Positions 45,424 to 55,659 of a stretch of 64,000 nt of DNA are shown here, piece after piece. Numbering within the stretch: position 1 is the first letter of the stretch; the number at the start of each line of letters is the position of its first letter. The notes under the pieces were generated by a model. The model saw only the letters and a list, made by a program, of their open reading frames with translations. It had not been told where the DNA came from and ran no database searches. A program made the translations under genes and the position numbers. The DNA is from Isoetes taiwanensis (taxonomy: Eukaryota > Streptophyta > Lycopodiopsida > Isoetales > Isoetaceae): assembly GCA_021234155.1 (NCBI GenBank), contig JAJEKV010000051.1, positions 1 to 64,000 on the forward strand, read 5' to 3'.

Positions 45424-46817
45424 GCTACATTAGAGATTTTGGAACAGAGGCACAATGTAATTTCTAGAAACAATGTGTGCTGTCTCTTGATAGAATGCTG
45501 CAGAAGAACAGACTTTCAATATGGCAGGAGATTGCAGTCTCTAATGCATATTTTGGTTTTGCATCTTTATCTCAAGCTAGCTTGCTAAGTTTACTTGATG
45601 AGACACACAGGCTTGGGACTCTAGAAATCAGAAGGTTTGTAAGTTAACTTGCCTATACATTCCTTACAATAAATTTCCACTAATGTGGATTGTAGCTTTT
45701 TGCAGGTCAAAAAGCTCCTGTCTTCCAATTATGCTAGAACAAGATTCCATCTTATCAACTTCTTTTTCTTCGAAGTTGCTTGTAGAAATTTCTTATAGCT
45801 GCATGGAATCTTCTACGCAACTTTTAAAGGGAACCATATTTGAGGATGAAAACATACATGCTGAGGATGCATGGGCACCTTTAAAAGCAACACTAGAGGT
45901 GAAAATTCTCAGAGCAGAACTGAAGGTTTTTACCCTCTCCCAATGTGATTGAATCCAGCTATTCCTAAACATGCCAGTCCACTTTGAGTTGCCATTAAGG
46001 GCAGTTATTTTGAGTATTCAACCTGCCTTTTGATTACTCCTACAATTATAATTAGAACGAAGGCAGATTCACTCTTGTATAGTTTTACATGTGAGAAGTG
46101 AACGACAATGCAATAGTTTAATGACGGGCAACTTTGCAGGATATCGTACTTCCCTTACAATCTGACCTAACCGAAAGTGATAGTGGTGGGTTGAATTCAT
46201 ATCCTCCAACTTACTTACCCTCCAATGGCCACTCCTTCCATGGTATGCTATCTCGATTCATAGTTTACAAAATTTACATTTTTTGCAAATCCTTTAACCA
46301 TTAAGAACAGTTTTTCTTTTCGATTTTAATGGACATGGGGAGCGAAACAATTTACGCATCTTGGCTATCCATTCTCTAACTGGGACAAAACTGCATAAAT
46401 GATCTTTTGCTAGCTAGTTATTATAAATAATTTAAAAATTGTGTTGTATCATTTAGGGAAATCCTTCTTACCTCTGGAGCAGTGCGATGGTAATTTCAAT
46501 TGATGCAGAAGTTTTGAACGAACTGAAGGTATCTCAAATGAAATTTGAGGTATGGCATCATGCTCCACAAGAACGTAAGGATGATAGAGTGCCACATTTG
46601 TATCCAATGGATATTTGGCTTGCAACCGCGACTGCCTCTTGCGTAGATTTGATCAGGAAAAAACGAGGTAATTTGTTCTTTCATTTCGTTCTTGTATGGA
46701 ATGTACACTCAGATCCTGTTCTTTGCAGGAATCACTGGTTGCTTGAAATTACTATCAAGGAAGGGAGAACTTGTTGGCTCTTTGGAAGTAGACGTTCATT
46801 TTAGTCATTGGCAACAT
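45424..46817 (+). CDS. C2-domain protein gene (C2CD3-like), at least four exons
   Basis: Exons with good GT..AG borders: 45706-45923 (approx.), 46140-46242, 46457-46667 and 46729 to about 46815. An upstream piece from 45424 (TACAG|GCTAC) is less certain. The last two exons join in phase to read VWHHAPQERKDDRVPHLYPM, then DIWLATATASCVDLIRKKRG | ITGCLKLLSRKGELVGSLEV, VDVHFSHW. This is the end of a C2 beta-sandwich (W-L-x-T-A...L-I-x-x-x-G-I-T-G-x-x-x-L...G-S-L-E-V), as in C2CD3/basal-body C2 proteins. If so, a role at centrioles or flagella of motile sperm is possible, but the assignment is by eye. Neither end of the gene was defined. Confidence 0.4.
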
Positions 46818-48183
46818 TGTGTGAAATAATAATTGTGCACTTGTTTCTCCTATACTTATTTCTCCTGTACAATATAGTTTATGTCTCATTGTAAATGCCA
46901 AAAACTTAAGGAAACAAGATATGGTGGCAACGATGGGTTGCCCTTGAATCGTATGTTGTAACAGAGGCTGGTAGGTTATTTGGTTATTCGAGCTACTTCT
47001 CATTCCTTCTAATCAAATTATGCTTTTGTCCATTTTCATTTCTTCTAATGCATTGCACCGTCATGGGATCAAACTATATTATGTTTTTTGGGTTGTCCAA
47101 AGGACAAACCCTAGAGATGGTGGTGTGGCTATGGGATATGCCACTCATATTCCAGTTCAAAGGTGGAGATGTCGGGAGAGTTATAATTTTTGGGTTGAGA
47201 TTAAAGCTAGAGCTAAGGGAAACTGAAAACAGTGTTCATCACTTTCTTTCTATTCGTAGTGAGTTTGCACCACTTTCTTTCTATTTGTAGTGAGTTTGTA
47301 GTGAAGTCGAGTCGGAGTTGTGTTTTGCATGTAATATTTTTTTTGCATGTTCGATTATGCTAGCTTCGGCTTTGGGGATGTCAAAACAGAGGTCTTCAAG
47401 AAGTTCAAGTTTGCCAATTGATCTGTTGTATAGAGGTCAAAACTTGGCAGTGATTTTCTGAAAGCTAGGTCTATCAATCGATTTGCTATTTGTTTTTTCC
47501 CTTTCTAGAGTCTAGCGCTGCTTTTGGTTTGCTTTCTACGAGATGGGAGTATGCCTTCTATATTTGGTTTTATCCTCTGCAAGTCTGGCATTGTTTTTTG
47601 TGTCGGTGTCAGTACATTAGGGCGGATTTGGGGTCTCAAAATGGCCTCCTATCAGCCATTCCACGTCATATTTCCGCTCCTTTTTTCCCATGCCACCTAG
47701 GATACCAAAATCTCATCATTACAGATTTACTTGGAATATTCTCCCGGAATAAGGGGGATCGCGCATTCATGGCGCCATATGTATTTAATTCTGTTGATTG
47801 TCAGACAGACTGATGCAACACGTGTCTCTTGGTTTGTCAGATACCAAGCGTGCGCGTCACCGATTCTTGCGCTATTTCATTTAGAGGCCATGGCCATACA
47901 AGCTTCCCGCCTTCCACATTTCAAAATTTGAATGTGTAGGTTGAAGCTTTGTATCAGACTTTCATTTCGAGGCGCTGCGGCTGCGCCTTATGGGTGGTTC
48001 ACATGGAGAAGTTTAGGCCCTCCGCTGAGTTCTAGCGGAGTCAGCACTGATTAAAAAATTCAGTGCTGCATCAGCTACGCAAGTTGGATCTTGCGAGGGC
48101 TGATTTTCCAAAACGGGGCTGAATTTTTTTGCCTCAGCCCAAGTTCAACAGGTTTTAAGCCAGCGCTTCGCAGTTCGTCCATG

Positions 48184-48745
48184 CATTAGAGGTAATTTGA
48201 GATCTCCTTTTGTCCCCATAAGAATCCTCCAATAGAATGAGTACTCTACATCAAACTGCAATTAATGCAGCATTAACAACTTCATTGCTGTCGTTTTTTC
48301 CCTATAACTTTTGATCTACTCATGAAAATGCTGCGGCGTTTGTTGCATTAGATGCAGAATGAAAAGATCTTTCAAGTGATATATGGTTATGATGTATTTC
48401 AATACAAGCCATATGTGTTAACCTTAAAAAATATGGTTTCTTGCTGTTTTCTTATATATTTACATCCCAAAAGATATAACAATGGGTTGTCACTAGAAAG
48501 ATCTTGAGGAGACGAATCCATTGCCATAAATAGTGTTCGAATCGGAGTTTTTGATCAAAAGTTATAGTAGAAAAATGACACTGCAAAAGTTAGTTAGAAC
48601 TGCATTAATTACTGCTGCCACATAATACTGGAATAAAATACACTGGAGCTCTTCTCTTATTGGACAATTTAAAAAGCTAATGTGGCTTTTTAAGCATCCC
48701 TTAATGGGACAAAATGAGATCTCAAATTACCTCTAATGTGAACCC
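48184..48745. mobile_element. nested MITE with long terminal inverted repeats
   Basis: CATTAGAGGTAATTTGAGAT at 48184 is repeated inverted at 48745. The inner sequences also pair (AACTGCATTAATT..., CTATAACTTTTGATC.../GATCAAAAGTTATAG), giving arms of well over 100 bp. The outer motif resembles the ends of the 47.6-53.1-kb segment (CATTAG(A/G)G...TTTG(A/G)G(A/G)TCTC), so the two are probably related. Confidence 0.65.
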
Positions 48746-48820
48746 AGCATTAACCAGGATCTTTACTTCATCCCAATACATGCTTCCCACCCCCTACAAT
48801 TCGAAATTTGAATTTGCTTA

Positions 48821-49318
48821 ATGTATAAAAACATGGATTGTAGGAGAGTGGACTTTTCGATTTCCATATGCACGTTGCAAATTTCAAAAAACGAGATTAG
48901 TACGGACGTTCGGCTCACACGAAGCGAATTATGCTGGGGCATACAAATTGTACACCTTCATTTCGCGCCGTGCGATCCACGCAGTATGGAAGCTCCAAAT
49001 GATGTGTGGATAAGGATCCAACTGACTCACGAATATGCTCCAGTCTTCAATCGCAAAAAAGGAGGTCTAAAAAATAAGAACTTAGACCTCGACGTGTTGC
49101 GTCTTGCAGGCTCAAAAAGTATCGACATTTGGGCAGATGGCAGTTTATATCCATTGGATCCGTTGAGTGGCAAGAAACCGTCATTTCAGGACGTTTCAAG
49201 TTTAGTCCGATTTTGTGGTGATGGTAACTCTGGCCTCCTGGGATATTGTGAGAGATTGAGAGAGGATAAAGGCATTCGGAATCGAATACAGTTCCTTGAG
49301 ATGAGCTGCTTCCGATAA
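48821..49318 (+). CDS. 165-codon ORF of unknown family
   Basis: An uninterrupted frame starts MYKNMDCRRVDFSISICTLQ. The second half is more protein-like (APNDVWIRIQLTHEYAPVFN, KNLDLDVLRLAGSKSIDIWA, GKKPSFQDVSSLVRFCGDGN) and ends ...EMSCFR. It has mixed charged and hydrophobic content, no low complexity, no signal peptide and no membrane segment. It lies inside the inverted-repeat segment and could be a captured exon or a real gene. I cannot name it. Confidence 0.4.
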   Translation: MYKNMDCRRVDFSISICTLQISKNEISTDVRLTRSELCWGIQIVHLHFAPCDPRSMEAPNDVWIRIQLTHEYAPVFNRKKGGLKNKNLDLDVLRLAGSKSIDIWADGSLYPLDPLSGKKPSFQDVSSLVRFCGDGNSGLLGYCERLREDKGIRNRIQFLEMSCFR

Positions 49319-49620
49319 GGAAGGGGAAATGTCCGTGAAGATGCTAATAAATGACATTATACTTTGCAATGCGAAGGGTTTATATAATCCTTGAAGTACA
49401 AAGGTTATGGTGTTTGTGTTTAGATACCTCTAATACAAGAAGTCTTTGACTACTTTTCACAATAGATTCCTTTAAAAATCTATTGCTATTTAAATTATAG
49501 CAAAAATGAGTCTTGAAACTCTTTAAGTAGTAGAAGAACTCTTTGACTAGTTATCCATTTGATGACCATTTTTTAAGAAAATATGATATGTGACATTCTT
49601 ATATGCAAACATTCATAAAA

Positions 49621-49997
49621 TGTCGTCGATTCGCGTAGCGAATCGGCATTCTTGCTCAAGACGAGCATGCATGCATTGCATGCGTCGCATGCATGCATCG
49701 CATGCATTTTGGGCCGTTCATCAGGTTGGGCGTTTGCTACTTATTGCAGAGTTCTTCATCGACATTTCATCGGCGCTTCCTCTTCTCTCAGCAGTACCTT
49801 ATTCTCTTTGAATTGTTTCCAGGCAGGGGAGGGGCTTCTTCCTGCCTGGTTTGGCCAATTTGGCGTTGCTTTCCTGCTGTCCTTTTTCGGCCTTTAGCCT
49901 TCATCCTGTGACCTTCGTCCTCGATCCTAGTTTGTTAAGGAAGTTCTTTGGTATTCGGGCGTTTTGTTGGTTTCATGCGAGTCGCAGTGCAAGAATG
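49621..49997. mobile_element. MITE-like element X2 (short form)
   Basis: Begins TGTCGTCGATTCGCGTAGCG, includes the palindrome GATTCGCGTAGCGAATC, then CATTCTTGCTC and dense GCATGC repeats. Ends GCGAGTCGCAGTGCAAGAATG, inverted relative to CATTCTTG... The first 190 bp are nearly identical to X3; the rest differs. Confidence 0.6.
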
Positions 49998-50700
49998 TCG
50001 TCGATTCGCGTAGCGAATCGGCATTCTTGTTCAAGACGAGCATGCATGCATTGCATGCGTCGCATGCATGCATCGCATGCATTTTGGGCCGTTCATCAGG
50101 TTGGGCGTTTGCTACTTATTGCAGAGTTCTTCATCGACATTTCATCGGCGCTTCCTCTTCTCTCAGCAGTACCTTATTCTCTTTGAACCCACCCTCCCCC
50201 CCTTCTTTGTTTATTATATTTTGTATAAGTTCTATTATCATGTTTTTCCACCCCGTGGGTGATGCTTTTTTCCACCCACTGGGTGATGCTATTCTTTGGT
50301 ATGTTTCTCGTTTGTTGTTGGTGATGTGCAGGTACAGGTTGGCGAGCGCCATCCATTTTGACTTTTCCATGCGCGGGTTTTTGGGAGCGATTCTATGCCT
50401 TACGTTTGTCTAAGCCCCTTGCCGAAGGCTTATCACTAGGGTTTTTCCTCGAAAACCCGAAAGGGCGGGGTTTTTTAATCCCGGTGATAAGCTTTCGGCA
50501 GGTACATCAGCCACTCATCTATTAGCATTGTATTTGTTTTGGGGTCCAAATGATATAATTGGATTTTCCCTTTATTTTTTGTGGGTAGTTCGCATGTGTG
50601 CGGCTATCCACTGTCCACCATTGTAGAAAATCTGCTGAGATGAATGAGAAGCCTATCTATGGGCGTTTTGTTGGTTTCATGCGAGTCGCAGTGCAAGAAT
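49998..50700. mobile_element. MITE-like element X3 (long form)
   Basis: Directly abuts X2 and repeats its first 190 bp (GTCGTCGATTCGCGTAGCGA...). It then follows X1 from the pyrimidine-rich part through CTTATCACTAGGGTTTTTCC to the GTGGGTAGTTCGCATGTGTG block, and ends GCGAGTCGCAGTGCAAGAAT. X1, X2 and X3 form one family. X2/X3 is a tandem pair. Confidence 0.65.
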
Positions 50701-50739
50701 TTATGAACATTGAAGGTCAAAGCCATCCTTGTTTAAAGA

Positions 50740-50807
50740 GGATCATATGATGTGAAATCTTCATGCGCAGAAGTAATTGCATATAAGAAATTCGCCTGGT
50801 GTGATCC
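50740..50807. repeat. hairpin unit 1 (68 bp)
   Basis: Arms GGATCATATGATGTGAAAT and ATTCGCCTGGTGTGATCC. The left arm is diverged, but the outer six bases still pair and others can wobble-pair. This is the first of five units of the same size. Confidence 0.5.
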
Positions 50808-50968
50808 TTGCGTAAAAAAGTAAATAGAAACACAAATATTAAACTTACAACTTAGCGTAAACAAATAGTATTTTAAACAAACCAACACTTTACATACTAA
50901 CACTTTACACTTTAAATATGATATTTCTTTCTTTCCTTTTACTTGAAAGCTATTTTTTTTTTCAAGAT

Positions 50969-51035
50969 GGATCACACCAAGCGAATAATACATATGCGAA
51001 AAAAAGGGACACAGTAAATTCGCATGGTGTGATCC
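50969..51035. repeat. hairpin unit 2 (67 bp)
   Basis: Arms GGATCACACCAAGCGAAT and ATTCGCATGGTGTGATCC, one mismatch in 18. The following CTTTCTTATTTGTTGTCAAA is shared with unit 3, so units 2 and 3 are a tandem duplication of about 195 bp. Confidence 0.75.
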
Positions 51036-51163
51036 ACTTTCTTATTTGTTGTCAAATTAAAATTAAACACAAGTATTCATTCCTATTTGTATCTAAAATG
51101 CTTTACCACTCTTAAGTACATAAGTCATTATCCCTTTTCAAAGAGCATATTATTTTCCAAGAA

Positions 51164-51231
51164 GGATCACACCAAGCGAATAGTACATATGCAACAAAAA
51201 TGGAACACACTAAATTCGCATCGTGTGATCC
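51164..51231. repeat. hairpin unit 3 (68 bp)
   Basis: Arms GGATCACACCAAGCGAAT and ATTCGCATCGTGTGATCC. The loop region differs from unit 2 while length is held. Confidence 0.75.
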
Positions 51232-51489
51232 ACTTTCTTATTTGTTGTCAAATTAAAATTAAACACAAGTATCCCTTCTCATTTAATGCTTTACCACCCT
51301 AAGTGCATAAAGTTATTAGTCCTTTTCAAAGAGCATATCTTTTTTTAAGAAGGATCACATAAATGAGCACGTCACATAAATGAGCACGTCACATATCCAC
51401 ACTTAACTTCAAATAAGACACATATATATTTCTTTTATTAAAAGATAATCAAAGTAATTTTACTATAGGAAGTCATCTTTTTCCAAAAA

Positions 51490-51556
51490 GATCACACCAA
51501 GCGAATTTTGTATAAGCTAAAAGGTTGGAATATACTAAATTCGCATGGTGTGATCC
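51490..51556. repeat. hairpin unit 4 (67 bp)
   Basis: Arms AGATCACACCAAGCGAATTT (left) and AATTCGCATGGTGTGATCC (right). A broken half unit, GGATCACATAAATG, lies at 51354. Confidence 0.7.
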
Positions 51557-52252
51557 ACTTTCTTGTCTGTTGTCAATAGATAAATAACACCAAGTCCCTC
51601 ATCAATAGTCTCCCATTTGCATATAAAATATATATCATTCCAAGTTATATTATGTTTTATGAACTAAACTTTTTGAAAGAGGGTCCCAAAGCAAAATACA
51701 AACACTTAATCAATAAGCCAACACTTTACCAACAACCAAAGCTTTATTAAATAAGATTTTTATGTTATTTTATCAAACCTAACAATGTTTCTATATGTGA
51801 CACTTTGAGTTAACTGATCCAAAGGCTCATGAAAGCGACATTTTATACAATATATTTTTGGAGCTTTTGTGTCGTGGCATTAGTAAACACCTCTAATGGA
51901 GCAAATATTTTGTAACTCATTTTTTCAACAACCCTGGATGCACGTCTTATCAAACATTTCTTCATTGCAAGGACACCATTCTCATAAGGCTTGCACAATT
52001 CGCTTAAAAGAGGTCATGGGACGACTTTCAAGCTCGACTCCCACAACTTTACAACGTAAAACTAGATGCCCATTGCCCTGAATGTATATCTTAGAAAAGC
52101 ATGTCTCTTATGTCCATATGTTAGACAACAACAATGCTAGTAATGCTTTTCCCTAGTCTCAAATCCCCGACATCTGATAAATATAGCCCAAAGAAAAATA
52201 TTTGATTCAATGAGTGAATATAAATCAAGAAGAGGGAAGAAAAAAGAAGCAA

Positions 52253-52320
52253 GGATCACATGACGCGAAATCTCACTACACATTTACAAAGTGCATATGC
52301 ATTTTCGCATGGTGTGATCC
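52253..52320. repeat. hairpin unit 5 (68 bp)
   Basis: Arms GGATCACATGACGCGAAAT and TTTTCGCATGGTGTGATCC, about 700 bp from unit 4. The outer stem is kept although both arms have changed. Confidence 0.65.
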
Positions 52321-53128
52321 ATGTATTATTGAGGGTGCAAATTTGCAAATATCCTCCTCTTCAAATCCCTTTCCCCCCTCCCTTCCCTTTTTTTTTGCAA
52401 TATACTATCCATAGCATTTATTTTGAACCCTATAGTTCTACCTATTCATTGCGTATGAATGTCGCTCCGGCGGTGTAACTCCATAGTCACCCTTCGTTAA
52501 GGATAGCATTCTCACCCACGAGCCTAAGGATAGATATCCTTCCACCGTCAGATCGATCGGTCGTTGAATTGTAAGAATGAATGGCAGGGAGCAATACGAT
52601 GAATGGGAAGAGCTGAAAAGTAGGAAAACTTCAGAATGAAAATTTGGGTAGTAAAAACATGGCATGTAACGTACGTTTGCTTGTCCGCACATCGCCTTGC
52701 CGTTGTTGCTTAACTCTATGCTCGCCCCGCAAAAACACAGACACTATTGGAGACTTGGATTCCAAATGAAGAGCGAAGGCAGAGAGGATGCATGAATGTG
52801 AACAATGGAAATCTTGGTGCAAAAATTTGATAAGGTGGTTGGTGCATGTGGGCATGTGCACAGTAGGCGGGAAAAGTAGCCATTATTTTGGTCCGCGATA
52901 CGATTTTCGAAAAATGCGGGCCATTAATGTGGTTGCAATGAATGCACAAACATGTCCTATGAAATTTTGCCATGTGGATGCCAAGTAAGCCTGCTCCTCT
53001 TTCTACTTGCCAACTAATACTGACTTTGGAAAAAAATGCGCAAACATCATTGGTCGCGAGAAACATGACGTGGAATTCTGGCATCCAAGATATGGGCCAT
53101 TTTGAGACCCCAAATCCACCCTAATGTC

Positions 53129-54784
53129 AGTGATACCAAAAACATAGGTTTAATTTATATTTGCCGGCTTGATTTGTTCTATTTTTATGTTATTTTTCTC
53201 ATCAATGTTTTCTCTCTCCATCATCAATATGGAAATTTGCAATTATTTCCGTTCATGGATTTCGACCAACAATGCCTTAGACCTCCATTAAGAATAGACA
53301 ATGTGGAGATGGAAATTAGCAAGGATTATAGGCATGCTTGCAGTATTTGGTCCGTTTCTTTTTTTTCTGGAGATAATGCATGGATATATCTTCTTAAGGT
53401 TATATAAATTATGGTCTCCTATTCGGAGTATTTATCATGGAGCACCTTGCATTTTCTACTTGGCACCAAATAAAGCGTGGTTTAAGATTTTTTTATTTTT
53501 TATTTTTTACACCGTTTTCCCAATCAGAGCTGAGGTTGTTTGTTATTACTTGCAACATAAGCATTTACGATTTCTATCTGTACAGGCAGAAAATGAGTCC
53601 CCGAGTTCTTTATGTACAGACAAAGCAGATATAACCAGAGAAGGCTTCCAAATGTTCAGGATTATGGTTTTGAATTGATTGTTAAAAACTTTGAACTATG
53701 ATTCAACTCATGTTAATCATGATCAACCTCAGACTGCCTTTGAATTATCATGCATGATGGAACTTTCATGTATATGTTGCTATTTTCAAAGCATGTGCAA
53801 TGGCTCCAAATGCGTGTCGGGGTAGGTTAATCCATTCAGAGATCATATTGATACCATTCTTACACCATATCAATGAAATTTCAAATTAGCACTCTTGGTC
53901 TTGGTCATCCACTGGTCCAAACTTAAAACATAGAAATTGCACTGCACCGCACCCCCTGCATCAATGCTCATATATGGCTACGATCTCTAAAGGTGTCATA
54001 TCTAGGTCTTGGAACTGTTGTTGATGCTTTAGAACATAAAAACAACAAATAACGCCTCTTCCTACAAAGTATGCAACGCTGCAGGCAAAAAGAATAATAA
54101 AAGTCTCATGTCAGGAATCTCAAGTCATTAGCACCATGCTAGAAATAGGCTTGGTCCATGCACAATTCATAAACAAAGGAAAATAAAACAACACAAAACA
54201 AAACCCCCCTTTCAAACCATTAATAACCCCAAACACATCAAATGACCCAACAAGAACCATGAAACGAAACGACAGCAAGAAACATGAAAACACACTCTCG
54301 GGCCATCGAAGGGCAACCCTCCGTGCGCAGCACCTTGTTAAATGTGTTTGTTGATTACCTGTCCCATTTATGATAACATTTATAATTTTTTTTAAAAACA
54401 ATTAGATCTTAGACTATATAAATTCTATTATTTAAAGGGGGTCTCCTCTTTAAAGTGCATGTGACTCTTTCACATGCCAGTTGTCACTCCGCCATTAAGA
54501 TGCACATAGTCCCAAAAAACATCTAATCAAGCTTATATGTTAGTCATGAATGGTCTTCACAATTCAAATTTAGAAAGAATCCCCAAAGGAACATTAAGAG
54601 AAGCAATTACTACTAAGCAAATTGCTAAATCATTAAGTAAGGTCCTTTAAAACCATTGCAAAGACTTTTTACGCATATTATGATTTTAAATTATGAAGAC
54701 ACTAACATCTAAGTTAGCCCTTTTAGCTGAGAGTTTGGCAGATCTGCAGGTAGGTAGGTCTAAGTTGAAGAATCGAGGTAACTT
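53129..54784. other. 1.65 kb upstream of the BAHD gene, no gene supported
   Basis: ORFs at 53301-53678 and 54120-54401 have no recognisable motif. The last 300 bp before the BAHD start are AT-rich and should hold its promoter, but no convincing TATA box or transcript start was pinned down. Confidence 0.35.
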
Positions 54785-55396
54785 ATGGAGGGAAAGGTAG
54801 AAATCTTATCATCGAACCTTGTTGGCCCAAAGCAGCCAACAAACTCCCAACCATTTCAACTCACTATCTTCGATAGATGGAATTTCCATTGCCCGTTTCA
54901 GAAAAGGGTGATTTTCTATGGTGCTCCACAGCCTCCAGATCTTGGTGCCCTTCTTCAGCGAAGCTTGGCCCAAATTCTGCTTCACTTTTTTCCTCTTGCA
55001 GGCCGATTGCAGCCCCTTAATGGCCGCCCTTCTCGTCTTCTCTGTAACGACCAAGGTGTCTTCTTCTCAGAGGCTGTCACTGATGCTCGTATCGATGATT
55101 TGGTCCCCTTTATCCCATCTTCTTTCACTCATGCACTAATTCAGACCGCCCATTTTGAGAGTACTTGTCCATGGCCTGCACACAGCCCTTTGTTGTTCAT
55201 TCAGGTCACAAGTCTTTCCAAGCTTCAAATTTTTCTTCTGATCATGACGACTAAGGCCTAACATTTTCCTTCCTTCAAACAGGTGACCCGATTTTCCTGT
55301 GGCGGAACCAGTCTGGGATTTGCTTACAGCCACCAGATGGTAGATGGACCATCAATTTGGCACTTTATTAAATCGTGGTCAGAAACTGCAAGGGGC
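54785..55396 (+). pseudogene. BAHD acyltransferase, 5' part (exon 1 and start of exon 2)
   Basis: The ATG at 54785 opens exon 1 (to 55204, 140 codons): MEGKVEILSSNLVGPKQPTN, then LTIFDRWNFHCPFQKRVIFY and LLHFFPLAGRL, all typical of the BAHD N-terminal lobe. A 78-bp intron (55205-55282, GTCACA..AACAG) precedes exon 2, VTRFSCGGTSLGFAYSHQMV. The catalytic HxxxD is HQMVD at 55331-55345. BAHD enzymes move acyl groups from CoA thioesters to alcohols or amines in the cytosol. The frame is cut after WSETARG by the Ty3 element at 55397. With the part after 60471 it would make a 429-residue protein, the usual family size. Confidence 0.85.
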
Positions 55397-55635
55397 TGCA
55401 ATATGCATTGGACGTGGCCTTTTTGGACATGGCATATTTAGATGGCCTTTTGGCTAAAGAGGGACACATGGCATATTTAGATGGCCTTTTGGCTAAAGAG
55501 GGACACGAGCCTTTAAAGGCCAAAGGACGTGCAGGCTATATAGATGCTCGGGGGAGAGTTCAAGGACAGTTATCTTTTGGCTGTGAGCTCGTGGTTGGGT
55601 GGTGAGTTGGCCTGCAACGTCACGTGTTCATTTCA
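55397..55635 (+). repeat. 5' LTR
   Basis: Starts TGCAATATGC and ends TTCATTTCA. Contains a tandem pair of about 37 bp (ACATGGCATATTTAGATGGC... twice) and a TATA-like CTATATAGATG near 55533. 239 bp, same length as the 3' copy. Confidence 0.95.
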
Positions 55636-55636
55636 G

Positions 55637-55648
55637 TGGTATCAGAGC
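55637..55648 (+). promoter_or_regulatory. primer binding site for initiator tRNA-Met
   Basis: TGGTATCAGAGC, one base after the LTR end. It is complementary to the 3' end of plant initiator tRNA-Met, the standard primer for these elements. Confidence 0.95.
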
Positions 55649-55659
55649 AACAAGTTTCG

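Larger units (their letters stand above)
47615..53128. mobile_element. segment bounded by inverted repeats (MULE-like candidate)
   Basis: GGATTTGGGGTCTCAAAATG (with CATTAGGGC before it) at about 47620-47650 is matched in inverted orientation at about 53095-53125 (CATTTTGAGACCCCAAATCC). The similarity extends into TTCCACGTCAT on both sides. The two ends are 5.5 kb apart. Long, GC-poor terminal repeats of this kind suggest a Mutator-like or foldback element. No transposase is seen inside, so it would be non-autonomous. The target duplication is unclear. Confidence 0.45.

Noticed and set aside
50740-52320. CRISPR array for the regularly sized repeats
   Set aside because: Repeats are inverted pairs with irregular spacing and the genome is eukaryotic.
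53301-53678. 125-codon hydrophobic ORF as a membrane protein gene
   Set aside because: No start context, splice evidence or motif; AT-rich composition gives Phe/Ile/Leu by chance.
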